A stretch of DNA of 64,000 nucleotides from Pseudoxanthomonas sp. (GTDB taxonomy: Bacteria; Pseudomonadota; Gammaproteobacteria; Xanthomonadales; Xanthomonadaceae). The notes beneath the pieces were generated by a model. That model did no database searches. It saw only the letters and a list, made by a program, of their open reading frames with translations, and was not told the DNA's origin. Made by a program: the position numbers and the translations under genes. The stretch spans positions 24,446-88,445 of the forward strand of contig NZ_PKDG01000004.1 in assembly GCF_002863005.1 (NCBI RefSeq). The letters are read 5' to 3'. This document shows, piece after piece, positions 24,845 to 34,082 of this stretch. How positions within the stretch are numbered: the stretch's first letter is position 1; every line of letters begins with the position of its first letter.

Positions 24845-27415
24845 CTAGCGCTGCTTCGTTTTCGCTTTTGTGTTCGTTCTTGTTTTCGTCTTGGCGCCGG
24901 TCTTCGACGCCAGCGCTGCGGCGATTGCGGCGAGATCCTGCTTCCTGCGCGCGTAATCCCCCCATGGATGGGCGCCCAGGCGCGCCATGCGGCGCGGGGC
25001 GGACGCCAGGGTATAGGCGTCGCCCCCCTTCAGGCGACCCAGCTCCTCCCAGCGCAAGGGCATCGCCACCGGCGCGCCTTCGCGTGCGCGCAGCGAGAAC
25101 GATGCCACGCTGGTCGCACCCCGGCCGTTGCGGAGGTAATCGATGAAGATGCGTCCCTTGCGGAATTTCTTGGTCGCGGTCGCGACATAGGCGAGCGGAT
25201 CGGCGGCCGCCATGGATTCGGCGAACGCATGTGCGAAGTCCTTCACCCGGGGCCACGGACACGCCGGCTTCAGCGGCACCACGACATGCAGGCCCTTTCC
25301 TCCGGACGTGCGCACGTAGGAGGCCAGTCCGAGCGCACGCAACAGGGTTCGCACCTGGCGGGCGGCGGCCACCACGCGACTCCACGCCACATCGGGGCCG
25401 GGGTCGAGATCGAACACGACGCGGTCCGCCAGCTCGGCGGCCTGCGCATGCGCGCCCCATGGATGGAATTCGATCGCGTTGAACTGCGCCAGTTCGAGCA
25501 GCCCGGCCTCATCGTGTACCACCAGATAGTCCGCGCGTGCGCCACCCTCTTCTTCCAGCGGCACCACGTCGACGCGCTCCATGCCCGGCGTATGGTGCTT
25601 CTGGAAGAAACATGGTCGGCCCGCGCCCTGCGGGCAACGGACGACGGACAACGGGCGACCCTCGATTTCCGGCAGCAGCCATCGTGCCATCGCACGGTAA
25701 TAGTCGAAGACCTGCCGTTTGGTGATGCCGCTGTCGGGGAATACCACGCGTTCGGGGTGCGACGGTGCGACCGCCCGCGCATCGGTACTGCGGGAGGCAC
25801 CGTTCGCCGGCATCGTCGTTTCCCTTGCGTGTCGTGACGGGGGCGTTCCGCGCAGGTCCGAGGGCCGCTTGTCGCGCCTTATCGCCTTCAGGGAGGATTG
25901 CCGCAGCAGGCCCTGGTTGCCCAACCCGTGATGGAACACCTCGGCCACCAGGGTCGGCGTCACCCAGCGCGCGCGCCGCAGTTCCGGATCGTCGACCTCG
26001 ACGCGCGCCGTCGGGGTGCGGCGCACGCGCGGTGCCAACTGCGCGGCCAACGCGTCGAGCAGGTCGCGGCTGAATCCGGTTCCCACCCGTCCCGCGTAGC
26101 GCCAGCCGCTCGCACCGTCGGGCACCGCCAGCAGCAGCGCACCCAGACCGCTGCGACTGCCCTTCGGCGCCGTGAACCCGACGACCGCGAATTCCTCCGA
26201 TGCGCGCTGCTTCACCTTCCGCCAGCTGTCCCCGCGTCCGCCGTGGTAGGGCGCGTCGGCGCGCTTGCTGATGATGCCTTCTAGTCCCCGCTCCAGTGCC
26301 ATCGCCAGCGCCTCGTCTCCCCGCCCCACGATATGCGAGCTGTAGACCAGGCGGTCCGGCGGCGACTTCAGGATTTCCGCCAGCAGCGCCTTGCGCTGGT
26401 ACTGCGGGCTGCGCATCAGGTCCACGCCATCGACCTGCAGGATGTCGAAGATCACGTAGGACAGGGTTGCGTTCTTCTCGCCGGACAGGGTCGCCTGCAG
26501 CAGGCCGAAATCCTCCTGCCTGCCCGCACCGGCCACCAGTTCTCCATCCAGTACGGCGTCGTCCAGTGCCAGCGCGCGCAGCGCCGCGACGATGTCAGGC
26601 GCGCGTGCCGTCCATTCGATCTCGTTGCGGGACCAGAGGCGGACGTTGCCCTTGCTGATCTGCGCGATCAGGCGATAGCCGTCCCACTTGGCCTCGTGCA
26701 GCCAGGCATCCCCTTCCGGGACGTGCGCCTGCAGCTTCGCCAGCTGCGGAGCACGGAATCCCGCATGCTGGCGGCTTGCGCGCGCACCATCCAGCCGGGC
26801 CGCGCGCTTGGCCCACCGATGGCTGGCCTTCGCCACCGACGCCACACGCTTGCGTGCGCGGCCCGCGGCGCGGGAGGACGTCGCGCCTGAAGGTGGTACC
26901 ACGTCCTGCAGAAGATCGTCCGCCTCGTGCGTACCCGCATGGTCGTCGCGCTCCTTGAACAGCAACCACTGCGGCCTGCGCGACCGCGTTTGCGTTCGCA
27001 CCAGGTGCCAGCCACCCTTCAACTTGTCGCCGAACAGGCGGAAGCGCAGGTGACCCTTGGCCAGTTGCGCTTCCGCATCGCCGTCCGTGGTCCACAGGCC
27101 ACGATCGAAGGTGGCCACGTGGCCGCCCCCGTACTGGCCTTTGGGGATATCGCCCTCGAAGTCGACGTAGTCGATCGGATGGTCTTCCACCTCGGCAGCC
27201 AACCGCTTCACCGCGGGATCCAGACTGGGCCCCTTCGGGACCGCCCAGCTCTTCAGCGTGTCGCCCACCTGCAGGCGGAAGTCGTAGTGACGATGGCTGG
27301 CATGGTGAAGCTGCACCACGAACAGGGCCCTCGCGCCACGCGCGCGACGCCCATCCGCTGACGGTTCCGGCGTGCGATCGAAGCGGCGTTTGCGACGGTA
27401 TTCCTGCAGGCTCAT
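24845..27415 (-). CDS. ligD: DNA ligase D (NHEJ ligase/polymerase/phosphoesterase)
   Basis: An 856-residue multidomain enzyme that works with Ku to repair double-strand breaks. Order is PE-LIG-POL, as in Pseudomonas. The phosphoesterase domain (about 25-160) contains HHASHRHYDFRL. The ATP-dependent ligase domain (about 225-510) has the adenylation lysine K243 in EAKWDGYR, and LEGIISKRADAPY. The primase-like polymerase domain (about 550-830) has the metal-binding DLDP at 669-672 and YVRTSGGKGLHV. A linker rich in basic residues joins PE and LIG, and the extreme C-terminus is a Lys/Thr-rich tail. It lies downstream of ku and a GIY-YIG-like gene on the same strand, so the NHEJ genes probably form one operon. 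Confidence 0.95.
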   Translation of the reverse strand: MSLQEYRRKRRFDRTPEPSADGRRARGARALFVVQLHHASHRHYDFRLQVGDTLKSWAVPKGPSLDPAVKRLAAEVEDHPIDYVDFEGDIPKGQYGGGHVATFDRGLWTTDGDAEAQLAKGHLRFRLFGDKLKGGWHLVRTQTRSRRPQWLLFKERDDHAGTHEADDLLQDVVPPSGATSSRAAGRARKRVASVAKASHRWAKRAARLDGARASRQHAGFRAPQLAKLQAHVPEGDAWLHEAKWDGYRLIAQISKGNVRLWSRNEIEWTARAPDIVAALRALALDDAVLDGELVAGAGRQEDFGLLQATLSGEKNATLSYVIFDILQVDGVDLMRSPQYQRKALLAEILKSPPDRLVYSSHIVGRGDEALAMALERGLEGIISKRADAPYHGGRGDSWRKVKQRASEEFAVVGFTAPKGSRSGLGALLLAVPDGASGWRYAGRVGTGFSRDLLDALAAQLAPRVRRTPTARVEVDDPELRRARWVTPTLVAEVFHHGLGNQGLLRQSSLKAIRRDKRPSDLRGTPPSRHARETTMPANGASRSTDARAVAPSHPERVVFPDSGITKRQVFDYYRAMARWLLPEIEGRPLSVVRCPQGAGRPCFFQKHHTPGMERVDVVPLEEEGGARADYLVVHDEAGLLELAQFNAIEFHPWGAHAQAAELADRVVFDLDPGPDVAWSRVVAAARQVRTLLRALGLASYVRTSGGKGLHVVVPLKPACPWPRVKDFAHAFAESMAAADPLAYVATATKKFRKGRIFIDYLRNGRGATSVASFSLRAREGAPVAMPLRWEELGRLKGGDAYTLASAPRRMARLGAHPWGDYARRKQDLAAIAAALASKTGAKTKTRTNTKAKTKQR

Positions 27416-27485
27416 GGCGGTCCTCGGCCGCTGTTATGCCGCGCGCACCGTCAACGGGGCGTGCAAGGACGCAGCCAACCCGCGC

Positions 27486-28115
27486 TCACCGCGGCAAGAG
27501 GGTATTGCGCGCCAGCCACGCGTGGAGGGAGGGCGACATCGCATCGTCCAGGTCTATCCCGAGCGCGGCGTACGCATCGAGTGCGTCGCGCAAGCACGCC
27601 AGCGGCGGCCACGCCGCGGCGGCCGGCCAGGCATCGGGCGCCCCGTAATGCGCGACCGCCGCTTGTTCGCCGCTGTGCAAGCGCTCACGCTGTTCCCGCA
27701 GGCGGCGCGCGATCCAGGTACGCATGGGCGCGTGCACGACGAAGCCCTGCGATGCCAGCTCATGTCGCGCCTCATCGAGTATCGACAGAGCACCCCGGAA
27801 CCACTCCGTGTGGCCGGCCGCCTGTGCGGGCACCTGCAGCGGCGGCGGTGCGGCATGGTCGCGCAGCGCACGCTTCCAGCGCGTTTCCCAGGCACGGGCC
27901 TCGCGGAGGCTGCCGGCCTCCGCGAACCAGCCGCGATCCAGGTCGAAGAACGCGTAGTAACGCGGCGAAAACGCCTGCATCCGCGCCAGCGGATCGGTCG
28001 CGATGCCGAGTTTGGCGTGGTCCTCGTAGGCGCAGGGGAGCACGTAAAGGCAGGCGCGCCCGCTGGCGCCCGTGCCGACGCCGTCCACCGGCACGACGCG
28101 CCTGCCTGTCGCCAT
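27486..28115 (-). CDS. GIY-YIG-like protein inside the NHEJ cluster
   Basis: A 209-residue soluble protein. The N-terminal 90 residues have a degenerate GIY-YIG nuclease pattern. CLYVLPC stands for the first strand, KLGIATDPLARM for the YIG strand and arginine, and ARAWETRWKR for the helix with the catalytic glutamate. The remainder is helical and not recognised. It begins 3 bases after the ku stop codon and ends 70 bases before ligD, so it is almost certainly co-transcribed with both. It could process DNA ends or be structural; the fold assignment is by eye and needs a profile search. T5orf172-type GIY-YIG is an alternative subgroup. Confidence 0.6.
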   Translation of the reverse strand: MATGRRVVPVDGVGTGASGRACLYVLPCAYEDHAKLGIATDPLARMQAFSPRYYAFFDLDRGWFAEAGSLREARAWETRWKRALRDHAAPPPLQVPAQAAGHTEWFRGALSILDEARHELASQGFVVHAPMRTWIARRLREQRERLHSGEQAAVAHYGAPDAWPAAAAWPPLACLRDALDAYAALGIDLDDAMSPSLHAWLARNTLLPR

Positions 28116-28118
28116 GCG

Positions 28119-29036
28119 TCAGCGCGACGCCGCCTTGCGTGCGCGCTTGGCAGGACGCTTCTTGGCGGCCTTCGCGGTCTTGCGCGCGGGCTTCCCCTGC
28201 GCCGCCTTCTTGGTCGCGGCCTTCTTCGCAGGCGTGCGCTTCTTGCTGTCCAGGCTCTTCTGCAGCAGGGCCATGAAATCCACCACGTTGGTGGTGGCGT
28301 CCTCGTGTTCCACGTCATCCTCCACGATCTTCGTGGTGGCCCCGCGCGACTTGATGCGCTTCTTGATGATGGCTTCCAGGCGCTTGCGGAATTCATCCTG
28401 GTAGTCGTCCGGCGTCCACGGTGCCGACATCGAGGCGATCAGGGTCTCCGCCATCTCGCGCTCCTTCGCCGTGATGCGGTAGTCGGCCGCCTTTCCGCCC
28501 GGCAGCTTGTACTCCTCCGGATCAACCAGTTCCTGCGGGTAGCGCAACATCAGCAGGACCAGCGCATCGCCTTCCGGTACAACCGCGCACAGGTATTCGC
28601 GCGTACGGATCACCACCCGCGCCACGCCGGCCTTGCCGGTGCTCGCCAGCGTGTCGCGCAGCAGCACGTAACCCTTTTCGGCCTTCTTCCCCGGCACGAG
28701 GATGTAGGGCTTCTCGAAGAACCTCAGGCCGATCTCCTCCCGGTCCACGAACGCTTCGACGTCCACCGACTCGTGCGTCTGCGGTGCAGCGGAAGCGATG
28801 TCTTCCTTCTCGACCACCACGTAGCTGCCCTTGTCGTACTCGAAGGCCTTGATGATGTCCTTCCACGGCACCTCTTCGCCGGTCTCGGCGTTGACGCGCT
28901 CGAAGCGGATCGGCTTCTTGTCGCGCGAGTCGAGCATGCGGAAGCTGATGTCCACCTTGCGCTCGCCGGACATCAGCGAGACCGGAATGTTGAGGAGGCC
29001 GAAGGACAGCGTACCGGTCCAGATGGGGCGTGCCAT
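28119..29036 (-). CDS. ku: Non-homologous end-joining protein Ku
   Basis: A 305-residue homodimeric DNA-end-binding protein. It opens MARPIWTGTLSFGLLNIPV, the invariant start of bacterial Ku, and contains FEKPYILVPGKKAEKGYVLLRDTL and LMLRYPQEL of the beta-barrel core. Residues from about 255 form a Lys/Ala-rich tail (KKAATKKAAQGKPARKTAKA) that is expected to help DNA binding and threading. The start at 29036 is set by homology; upstream in-frame codons do not resemble Ku. It leads the putative ku, GIY-YIG-like, ligD operon. Confidence 0.95.
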   Translation of the reverse strand: MARPIWTGTLSFGLLNIPVSLMSGERKVDISFRMLDSRDKKPIRFERVNAETGEEVPWKDIIKAFEYDKGSYVVVEKEDIASAAPQTHESVDVEAFVDREEIGLRFFEKPYILVPGKKAEKGYVLLRDTLASTGKAGVARVVIRTREYLCAVVPEGDALVLLMLRYPQELVDPEEYKLPGGKAADYRITAKEREMAETLIASMSAPWTPDDYQDEFRKRLEAIIKKRIKSRGATTKIVEDDVEHEDATTNVVDFMALLQKSLDSKKRTPAKKAATKKAAQGKPARKTAKAAKKRPAKRARKAASR

Positions 29037-29127
29037 GGCGTGCCTGCGCGGAACGAGGGGCATCCATCGTGTGCAGCGCCCGCGGAAACCGATGTGAAGA
29101 CGTCGGCGCCGGCAGCCGGACCGTCGT

Positions 29128-29394
29128 TCAGCGCAACTGGCTGTCCTTGCTGCCGCGCCGGTTGTACAGGCCGGCACCGTGCTCTTCCTGGTCGGCCGCT
29201 TCCTGGCAGGCGACACACAGGCGGACACCCGGCACGGCTTTCCGCCGCGCGGCGGGAATGGGTTTCTCGCACGCCTCGCAGTGGGTCAGGCTGGGACCCG
29301 TCGGCAACGCGCGGCGCGCGCGCTCGATGCCATCCTTCACGGTCGCATCGATCTGGTCCTGCACGGCGCCGTCGCCGGCCCATCCGGTTGCCAT
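29128..29394 (-). CDS. DksA/TraR-type C4 zinc-finger protein
   Basis: An 88-residue protein. An N-terminal helix (VQDQIDATVKDGIERAR) is followed by a four-cysteine zinc finger, CEACEKPIPAARRKAVPGVR then CVAC. The same arrangement occurs in short TraR/YbiI-like relatives of DksA, which may bind the RNA polymerase secondary channel. The coiled-coil tip of full DksA is absent. It lies about 90 bases upstream of ku on the same strand, so co-transcription is possible. Whether it regulates the NHEJ genes is unknown. Confidence 0.8.
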   Translation of the reverse strand: MATGWAGDGAVQDQIDATVKDGIERARRALPTGPSLTHCEACEKPIPAARRKAVPGVRLCVACQEAADQEEHGAGLYNRRGSKDSQLR

Positions 29395-29489
29395 GGTGGT
29401 CTCCTCGCGGATCTCGGTTGCCAGGCCAGCTTACGCCGCCACCGGCAACCGGATTTCACGAACAGGAACAGGGATGTACCGGCGCCACT

Positions 29490-30416
29490 TCAACCGTGCG
29501 CCAGCGCGTAGTCGATCGCCGCCACCACGGCCGCCACCTGCGCATCGTTGCACTGTTGTGGTGTGGCCTTGGGGCTGTCCGGGTACACCTCGGTGATGGT
29601 GGTGTAGCGCGCATCGGTGATGCCGGTGCACAAACCCAGCGACTTGACCGGATACTCGATCACACCTTCGGCGACGACCGGCGAACCGATGATCTCGCCC
29701 TTCGCATCGGCCGGCGCGATATGCGTCACCGCCGCGACCGCGGCGATCACCGCACGCTGGAAGTCGGGCTGGCGGCGCTCGCTGTCGTCCACCAGGTAGA
29801 AGCCGTCCGGGATCTCACCCGGCTCGTAAGGCTTGCCGTCGCGCGCGGCCAGCGCGGGACGGAATTCGGTCTCGTCGCTGTCGGTGGTCTCGTGCAGGTC
29901 GATATGCATCCGCACGCGCGTCCTGAGCGGTGCGACCAGGTCGATCAGCGCGGCGGATTCCTGGGCCGGACTGTCGGCCCGGAAGGAACGGTTCGGGTCC
30001 AGCGCCTCGGCGTTCCAGCGATGGATGCGCTCGTAGCCCCACGGGCTCACGCAAGGCACGACCAGCAGATTGGTCTTGCCGGCGTAACCTCCGGCGCGCT
30101 GCTCCAGGAACTGCAGCGCCCCATGCACGCCACTGGTCTCGTAGCCGTGCACGCCGCCGGTCACCAGCATCGTCGGCAGGTCGTCGTTCCAGTCGCGGCT
30201 GCGGACGGCGAACAGCGGATAGCGTTCGCCGGGGCCGTAGTCGAGCGTTCCATACTGCTGCACGTCGAAGCGGTCGCGCAGGGCGTCGACCGCCACCACG
30301 ACATCGTCGACGTAACGCCGCCGCACGCGCTGCTGCCCGCGCCACTGCGCCTTTTCCGCCGCGCCCCAGGGCTGGCCAGGCGTACCGATGGGATGGAAGC
30401 GTTCGAGGGTGGTCAT
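29490..30416 (-). CDS. M14-family zinc carboxypeptidase / succinylglutamate desuccinylase-like
   Basis: A 308-residue enzyme without a signal peptide. Zinc ligands appear as HxxE in GGVHGYETSG and a histidine in MHIDLHETTDSDE; the general-base glutamate fits ITEVYPD. The GGVHGxE signature and the size fit the M14 subgroup of cytoplasmic peptidases and amidohydrolases. The ATG at 30416 lacks a clear ribosome site, and the upstream in-frame extension is not supported either. It diverges from a methyltransferase gene across about 120 bases. Substrate cannot be inferred. Confidence 0.8.
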   Translation of the reverse strand: MTTLERFHPIGTPGQPWGAAEKAQWRGQQRVRRRYVDDVVVAVDALRDRFDVQQYGTLDYGPGERYPLFAVRSRDWNDDLPTMLVTGGVHGYETSGVHGALQFLEQRAGGYAGKTNLLVVPCVSPWGYERIHRWNAEALDPNRSFRADSPAQESAALIDLVAPLRTRVRMHIDLHETTDSDETEFRPALAARDGKPYEPGEIPDGFYLVDDSERRQPDFQRAVIAAVAAVTHIAPADAKGEIIGSPVVAEGVIEYPVKSLGLCTGITDARYTTITEVYPDSPKATPQQCNDAQVAAVVAAIDYALAHG

Positions 30417-30537
30417 GGCGACGATGGCATGGAATATCGGGGGCCGCACTATACCAGCGGGTCCGTCGCCTCCCGCGCACTGTCCTCTTCGCGCCAACGC
30501 GGTGAAAATGGCGCGACGTCTCCCGCATGAATGCCCG

Positions 30538-31380
30538 ATGCCCCGCTACGCCGGCCCCCTGCTCACCCGCGACACCGCCGCTGCCCTGCTCGCCGCCCGC
30601 GACCGCGGCGACACCCGCTGGCCGGGTTCGCTCGACCTCGGCCGTTCGCAGGACGAGGCATGGCTGGAGGCCGACGGCTGGCGCTGGCACGGCGTCGCGT
30701 ACCCGTATCCAGGCAGACTCAAGGACCGCACGCTGTACGGGTGGGACGGCGAGGACTTCGCGCCGGTGTCGCGCTATGCGGGGTCGCTGATCAAGCTCGT
30801 GCCCACCGAGTGGGGGGTGCCGACGTTCGAGATCGACGGCATCAAGATGCTGCCGACCTCGAAGGCATCGCCGCTGGACGATGCGCGCCGCAAGGTCGCC
30901 CTGGTCGAGCCGAAGGGAAAGACCGTGCTCGATACCTGCGGTGGCCTGGGTTATTTCGCCGCGTGCTGCCTGGAGGCCGGCGCCGCGCGCATCCTGTCGT
31001 TCGAGAAGAATGCGGACGTGCTGTGGCTGCGCACGCTGAACCCCTGGTCACCGGATCCGGACGATGCGACCGCCGCAGGTCGCCTGCAGCTTCTCCATGC
31101 CGATGTGTCGCAGGCGATCGCGCAGGTGCCGGATGCGTCGGTGGATGCCCTGCTGCACGATCCGCCGCGCTTCGGCATCGCCGGCGAACTGTACTCGCAG
31201 GCGTTCTACGACCAACTCGCGCGCGTGGCGCGCCGTGGTGGCGCCCTGTTCCACTACACCGGCAGCCCCAACAAGCTGACCAGCGGGCGCGACGTGCCCG
31301 GCGAAGTGCTGAAACGGCTGGAGAAAGCCGGCTTCCGGGCACAGCGGGCGCTGGACGGCGTCATGGCCGTGCGTCGCTGA
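30538..31380 (+). CDS. Class I SAM-dependent methyltransferase
   Basis: A 280-residue protein. The Rossmann SAM-binding motif is TVLDTCGGLGYFAACCLEAGA, followed by an acidic residue at the end of strand 2 (FEKN). Motif IV is LLHDPPRFG, a DPP(R/Y)-type motif seen in methyltransferases acting on RNA bases or other planar groups. The N-terminal 120 residues contain aromatic segments (YPYPGRLKDRTLYGWDGEDF). Starts at ATG 30538; another ATG lies upstream in frame without a ribosome site. The substrate is not evident; proteins of this type occur in archaea and proteobacteria as predicted methyltransferases. Confidence 0.78.
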   Translation: MPRYAGPLLTRDTAAALLAARDRGDTRWPGSLDLGRSQDEAWLEADGWRWHGVAYPYPGRLKDRTLYGWDGEDFAPVSRYAGSLIKLVPTEWGVPTFEIDGIKMLPTSKASPLDDARRKVALVEPKGKTVLDTCGGLGYFAACCLEAGAARILSFEKNADVLWLRTLNPWSPDPDDATAAGRLQLLHADVSQAIAQVPDASVDALLHDPPRFGIAGELYSQAFYDQLARVARRGGALFHYTGSPNKLTSGRDVPGEVLKRLEKAGFRAQRALDGVMAVRR

Positions 31381-31389
31381 CGCGCTGCA

Positions 31390-31980
31390 TCAGTACTCCA
31401 GTGCGACGGCGTAGAGTCGAAGCCGTCCTGCGTAGGTGCCCTGCCGGTTTATCTCGAAGTACCACCACGGGCCGTCGGGATCGATGCCGTTGGTGTCGGT
31501 CACGATCACCGTGCTCTCTTGCATGATCGTCGGGGACTCCGGCACCGCCACCAGCGGCGTGCCATAGCTCGCGTAGGTCTCGAAGCCACTGCCGTGCTTC
31601 AGCGTGACCGGCGTGACCACGAACTGCAGGTCGCCGCCCGCATCGTCGGTGATTTCAAAGAGGAAGCGCAGGCGGACACGTGTGCCGGTGAAATCGTCGG
31701 GACGACGCATCGTGAACGACATCGCCCCGGTGTTTCCCGTCCAGTTCACGCCGCGCGTGTGCACGTCGAACGTGCCGAACGTCGACCGCGACAGCGCATG
31801 CGCAGGCACCGTGATGTTTTGCGCGAAGCGCGGGCAGCGCGCCGGCTGCTGCAGGCACAGCAGCGACACCCTGTCGACGACGGGCGCACCCTTCCGCAGC
31901 AGTTCGTCGGAAGGGGGTGCGGCGAGCGCCTGCCCGCAGGCAACCACGAGCAGTGCCGACATCATCGTGCGGATGGCCAT
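31390..31980 (-). CDS. Secreted protein of unknown function
   Basis: A 196-residue precursor with a signal peptide (MAIRTMMSALLVVACGQALAAP). The mature part is beta-rich, with two close cysteines (LLCLQQPARCPRF) likely to form a disulfide, then VNWTGNTGAMSFTMRRPDDFTGTRVRLRFLF. ATG at 31980 has GGAGAACGG upstream. I do not recognise the family; the pattern suggests a periplasmic beta-sandwich. It converges with the methyltransferase gene, ending 9 bases from it, and diverges from the PHB-depolymerase-like gene. Confidence 0.6.
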   Translation of the reverse strand: MAIRTMMSALLVVACGQALAAPPSDELLRKGAPVVDRVSLLCLQQPARCPRFAQNITVPAHALSRSTFGTFDVHTRGVNWTGNTGAMSFTMRRPDDFTGTRVRLRFLFEITDDAGGDLQFVVTPVTLKHGSGFETYASYGTPLVAVPESPTIMQESTVIVTDTNGIDPDGPWWYFEINRQGTYAGRLRLYAVALEY

Positions 31981-32204
31981 GTTCCGTTCTCCATGAACGC
32001 GCCCTCGCGCGATGCGCGGGCTTGCACTCAGGCCCAACGCGGCGACGTGGCAGGAGCGGACAGGGCCGGGCTGCCCACGCCGTGCGTACGGCGCGACCGC
32101 CATCACGCCGCGGCGATGGTGCGCTGCAGCTTTCCCCTTTGGCCAATGTCCCGGCCGGAAGCGCTGTGGCCCACTGCCGGCACTTCACACCGGAGGTGCC
32201 GTCG

Positions 32205-34034
32205 ATGTCGATCGCTGCGCTGCTGTGTCGTCCCGTCCCGCTCATCCCGTCCCGTCGCGCGGGCCTGTTGCTCGCTTCCCTGTTGCTGGTGGTGGCCAGC
32301 AGTCCGGCACTGGCGTTGACCGAAGTCACCGGCTTCGGCAGCAATCCGGGCAACCTGCGCATGCACAAGTACGTTCCCGCGGGGCTGGCCGCGGATGCGC
32401 CGCTGGTGGTCGCCCTGCACGGCTGCGCGCAGTCCGCGTCCAACTACGATGCCGAGACGGGTTGGGAGTTGCTCGCCAACCGCTTCGGTTTCGCCCTGTT
32501 GCTGCCCGAGCAGCAGACCGGCAACAACAGCAGCCGCTGTTTCAACTGGTTCGAGACGGCGGACACGACGCGCGGCCAGGGAGAACCGCTGTCGATCAAG
32601 CAGATGGTCGACCGCATGATCGCCGACCATGCGATCGATCCCGCGCGCGTCTACGTCACCGGTTTGTCCGCGGGTGGCGCGATGACCTCGGTGATGCTGG
32701 CGACCTACCCCGACGTCTTTGCCGGGGGCGCGATCGTGGCGGGCCTGCCCTACCGCTGTGCGACGAGCCAGAGCGCGGCGTTCAGCTGCATGAACCCTGG
32801 CAGCGACCTGAGCCCTGCCCAATGGGGCGCGAAGGTACGTGCTGCCAGCAGCTGGACCGGGCCCTGGCCGATCGTGTCGATCTGGCATGGCGATGCCGAC
32901 TACGTGGTGCGCCCGGCCAACCTCACCGAGAGCCTGGAGCAGTGGGCCGACGTGCACGGCATCGATACCGTGGCCGACGCCACCGACACCGTCAGCGGCT
33001 TCCCGCACAGGGTGTACAAGGACGCGGCGGGCAACGCCAAGGTCGAAACCTACGTCATCACCGGCATGGGCCACGGCACGCCGGTCGATCCCGGCAGCGG
33101 CGAAACGCAGTGCGGCACCGCGGGCGCTTACATCCTCGACGTGAACCTCTGTTCCAGCTACTACATCACCCGCTTCTTCGGCCTGGACAACCTGGACGGC
33201 ACGCCGCCGACCGTCGCCCTGACCTCCCCCGCCAACGGCGCCAGCGTCAGCGGTACTGTGGCACTGGCGGCCTCGGCCAGCGACGACATCGGCGTGGCGC
33301 GCGTGGACTTCCTGCTGGACGGTGCGCTGCTCGGCAGCGATGCCAGCGCGCCCTACAGCCTCGCCTGGAACAGCGGCGGCACCGGCAACGGCGCGCACGT
33401 GCTGCAGGCGCGCGCGCTCGACCTCGCCGGCAATACCGGCACCTCCGCTGCCGTGAACATCACCGTCAGCGGTGGCACGAGTGGCGGCTCGCCGGTCACG
33501 GTCGTGTTCAACAACGAGGATGCCAACGATGGTTACGTGAAGGCCAGCGCCACCGGCGGCAGTCCGGCCGTCGGCACGCTGGAGGCGTACTACGGCCTGG
33601 CGATCGGCCGCGGCACCGACGGCAACCACAATCGCGCGGTGCTCTCCTTCGATACGTCATCGCTGCCGGACAACGCGGTGGTGACGTCCGCCACGCTGAC
33701 GGTGGCCTACCGCAGCGCGAGCGGCGATCCGTGGAGCAATCCCGCCGGCAACACGCTGGTCGTCGATGTCCGCAGCGGCTGCCTTGGCGCATGCCCCATC
33801 GAAGCAGCGGACTGGGCCGCCGCCACGACCACCGCCAGTAGCGCGCAGGTGCCGGCCTTCAGCGGCGGCAACCAGACCAGTACCGTGTTCGATACCGCCG
33901 GGCGCGCGGCGATCAACCGCACCGGGCGCACGCAGCTGAAGTTGCGCTTCGCCGCCAATCCCTCGGCGACGCACTATGTGTGGATCGACCGCGGCGCGAC
34001 CGCCAAGCTCTCGGTCACTTACACCCTGCCCTGA
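32205..34034 (+). CDS. Secreted PHB-depolymerase-family esterase with Ig-like and DNRLRE-like domains
   Basis: A 609-residue modular exoenzyme. A signal peptide ends at about residue 37 (SSPALA). The alpha/beta-hydrolase domain (about 40-390) has LVVALHGCAQSASNYD (oxyanion region), the lipase box GLSAGG with S155, an aspartate in WHGDADYVV and a histidine in GMGHGTPVD. This matches the extracellular poly(3-hydroxybutyrate) depolymerase/feruloyl-esterase type. An Ig-like domain (TPPTVALTSPANGASVSG...) follows. The last 180 residues (AVLSFDTSSLPDNAVVTSATL, WIDRGATAKLSVTYTLP) match a DNRLRE-type beta-sandwich that may bind polymer or cell surface. GGAGG precedes the ATG. The polymer substrate (PHB, xylan ester or other) is undetermined. 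Confidence 0.87.
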   Translation: MSIAALLCRPVPLIPSRRAGLLLASLLLVVASSPALALTEVTGFGSNPGNLRMHKYVPAGLAADAPLVVALHGCAQSASNYDAETGWELLANRFGFALLLPEQQTGNNSSRCFNWFETADTTRGQGEPLSIKQMVDRMIADHAIDPARVYVTGLSAGGAMTSVMLATYPDVFAGGAIVAGLPYRCATSQSAAFSCMNPGSDLSPAQWGAKVRAASSWTGPWPIVSIWHGDADYVVRPANLTESLEQWADVHGIDTVADATDTVSGFPHRVYKDAAGNAKVETYVITGMGHGTPVDPGSGETQCGTAGAYILDVNLCSSYYITRFFGLDNLDGTPPTVALTSPANGASVSGTVALAASASDDIGVARVDFLLDGALLGSDASAPYSLAWNSGGTGNGAHVLQARALDLAGNTGTSAAVNITVSGGTSGGSPVTVVFNNEDANDGYVKASATGGSPAVGTLEAYYGLAIGRGTDGNHNRAVLSFDTSSLPDNAVVTSATLTVAYRSASGDPWSNPAGNTLVVDVRSGCLGACPIEAADWAAATTTASSAQVPAFSGGNQTSTVFDTAGRAAINRTGRTQLKLRFAANPSATHYVWIDRGATAKLSVTYTLP

Positions 34035-34082
34035 CGGCACGACGCAGCAAGCCGGCAGCGCGCCTGCGGGTTGCCCGATGCG

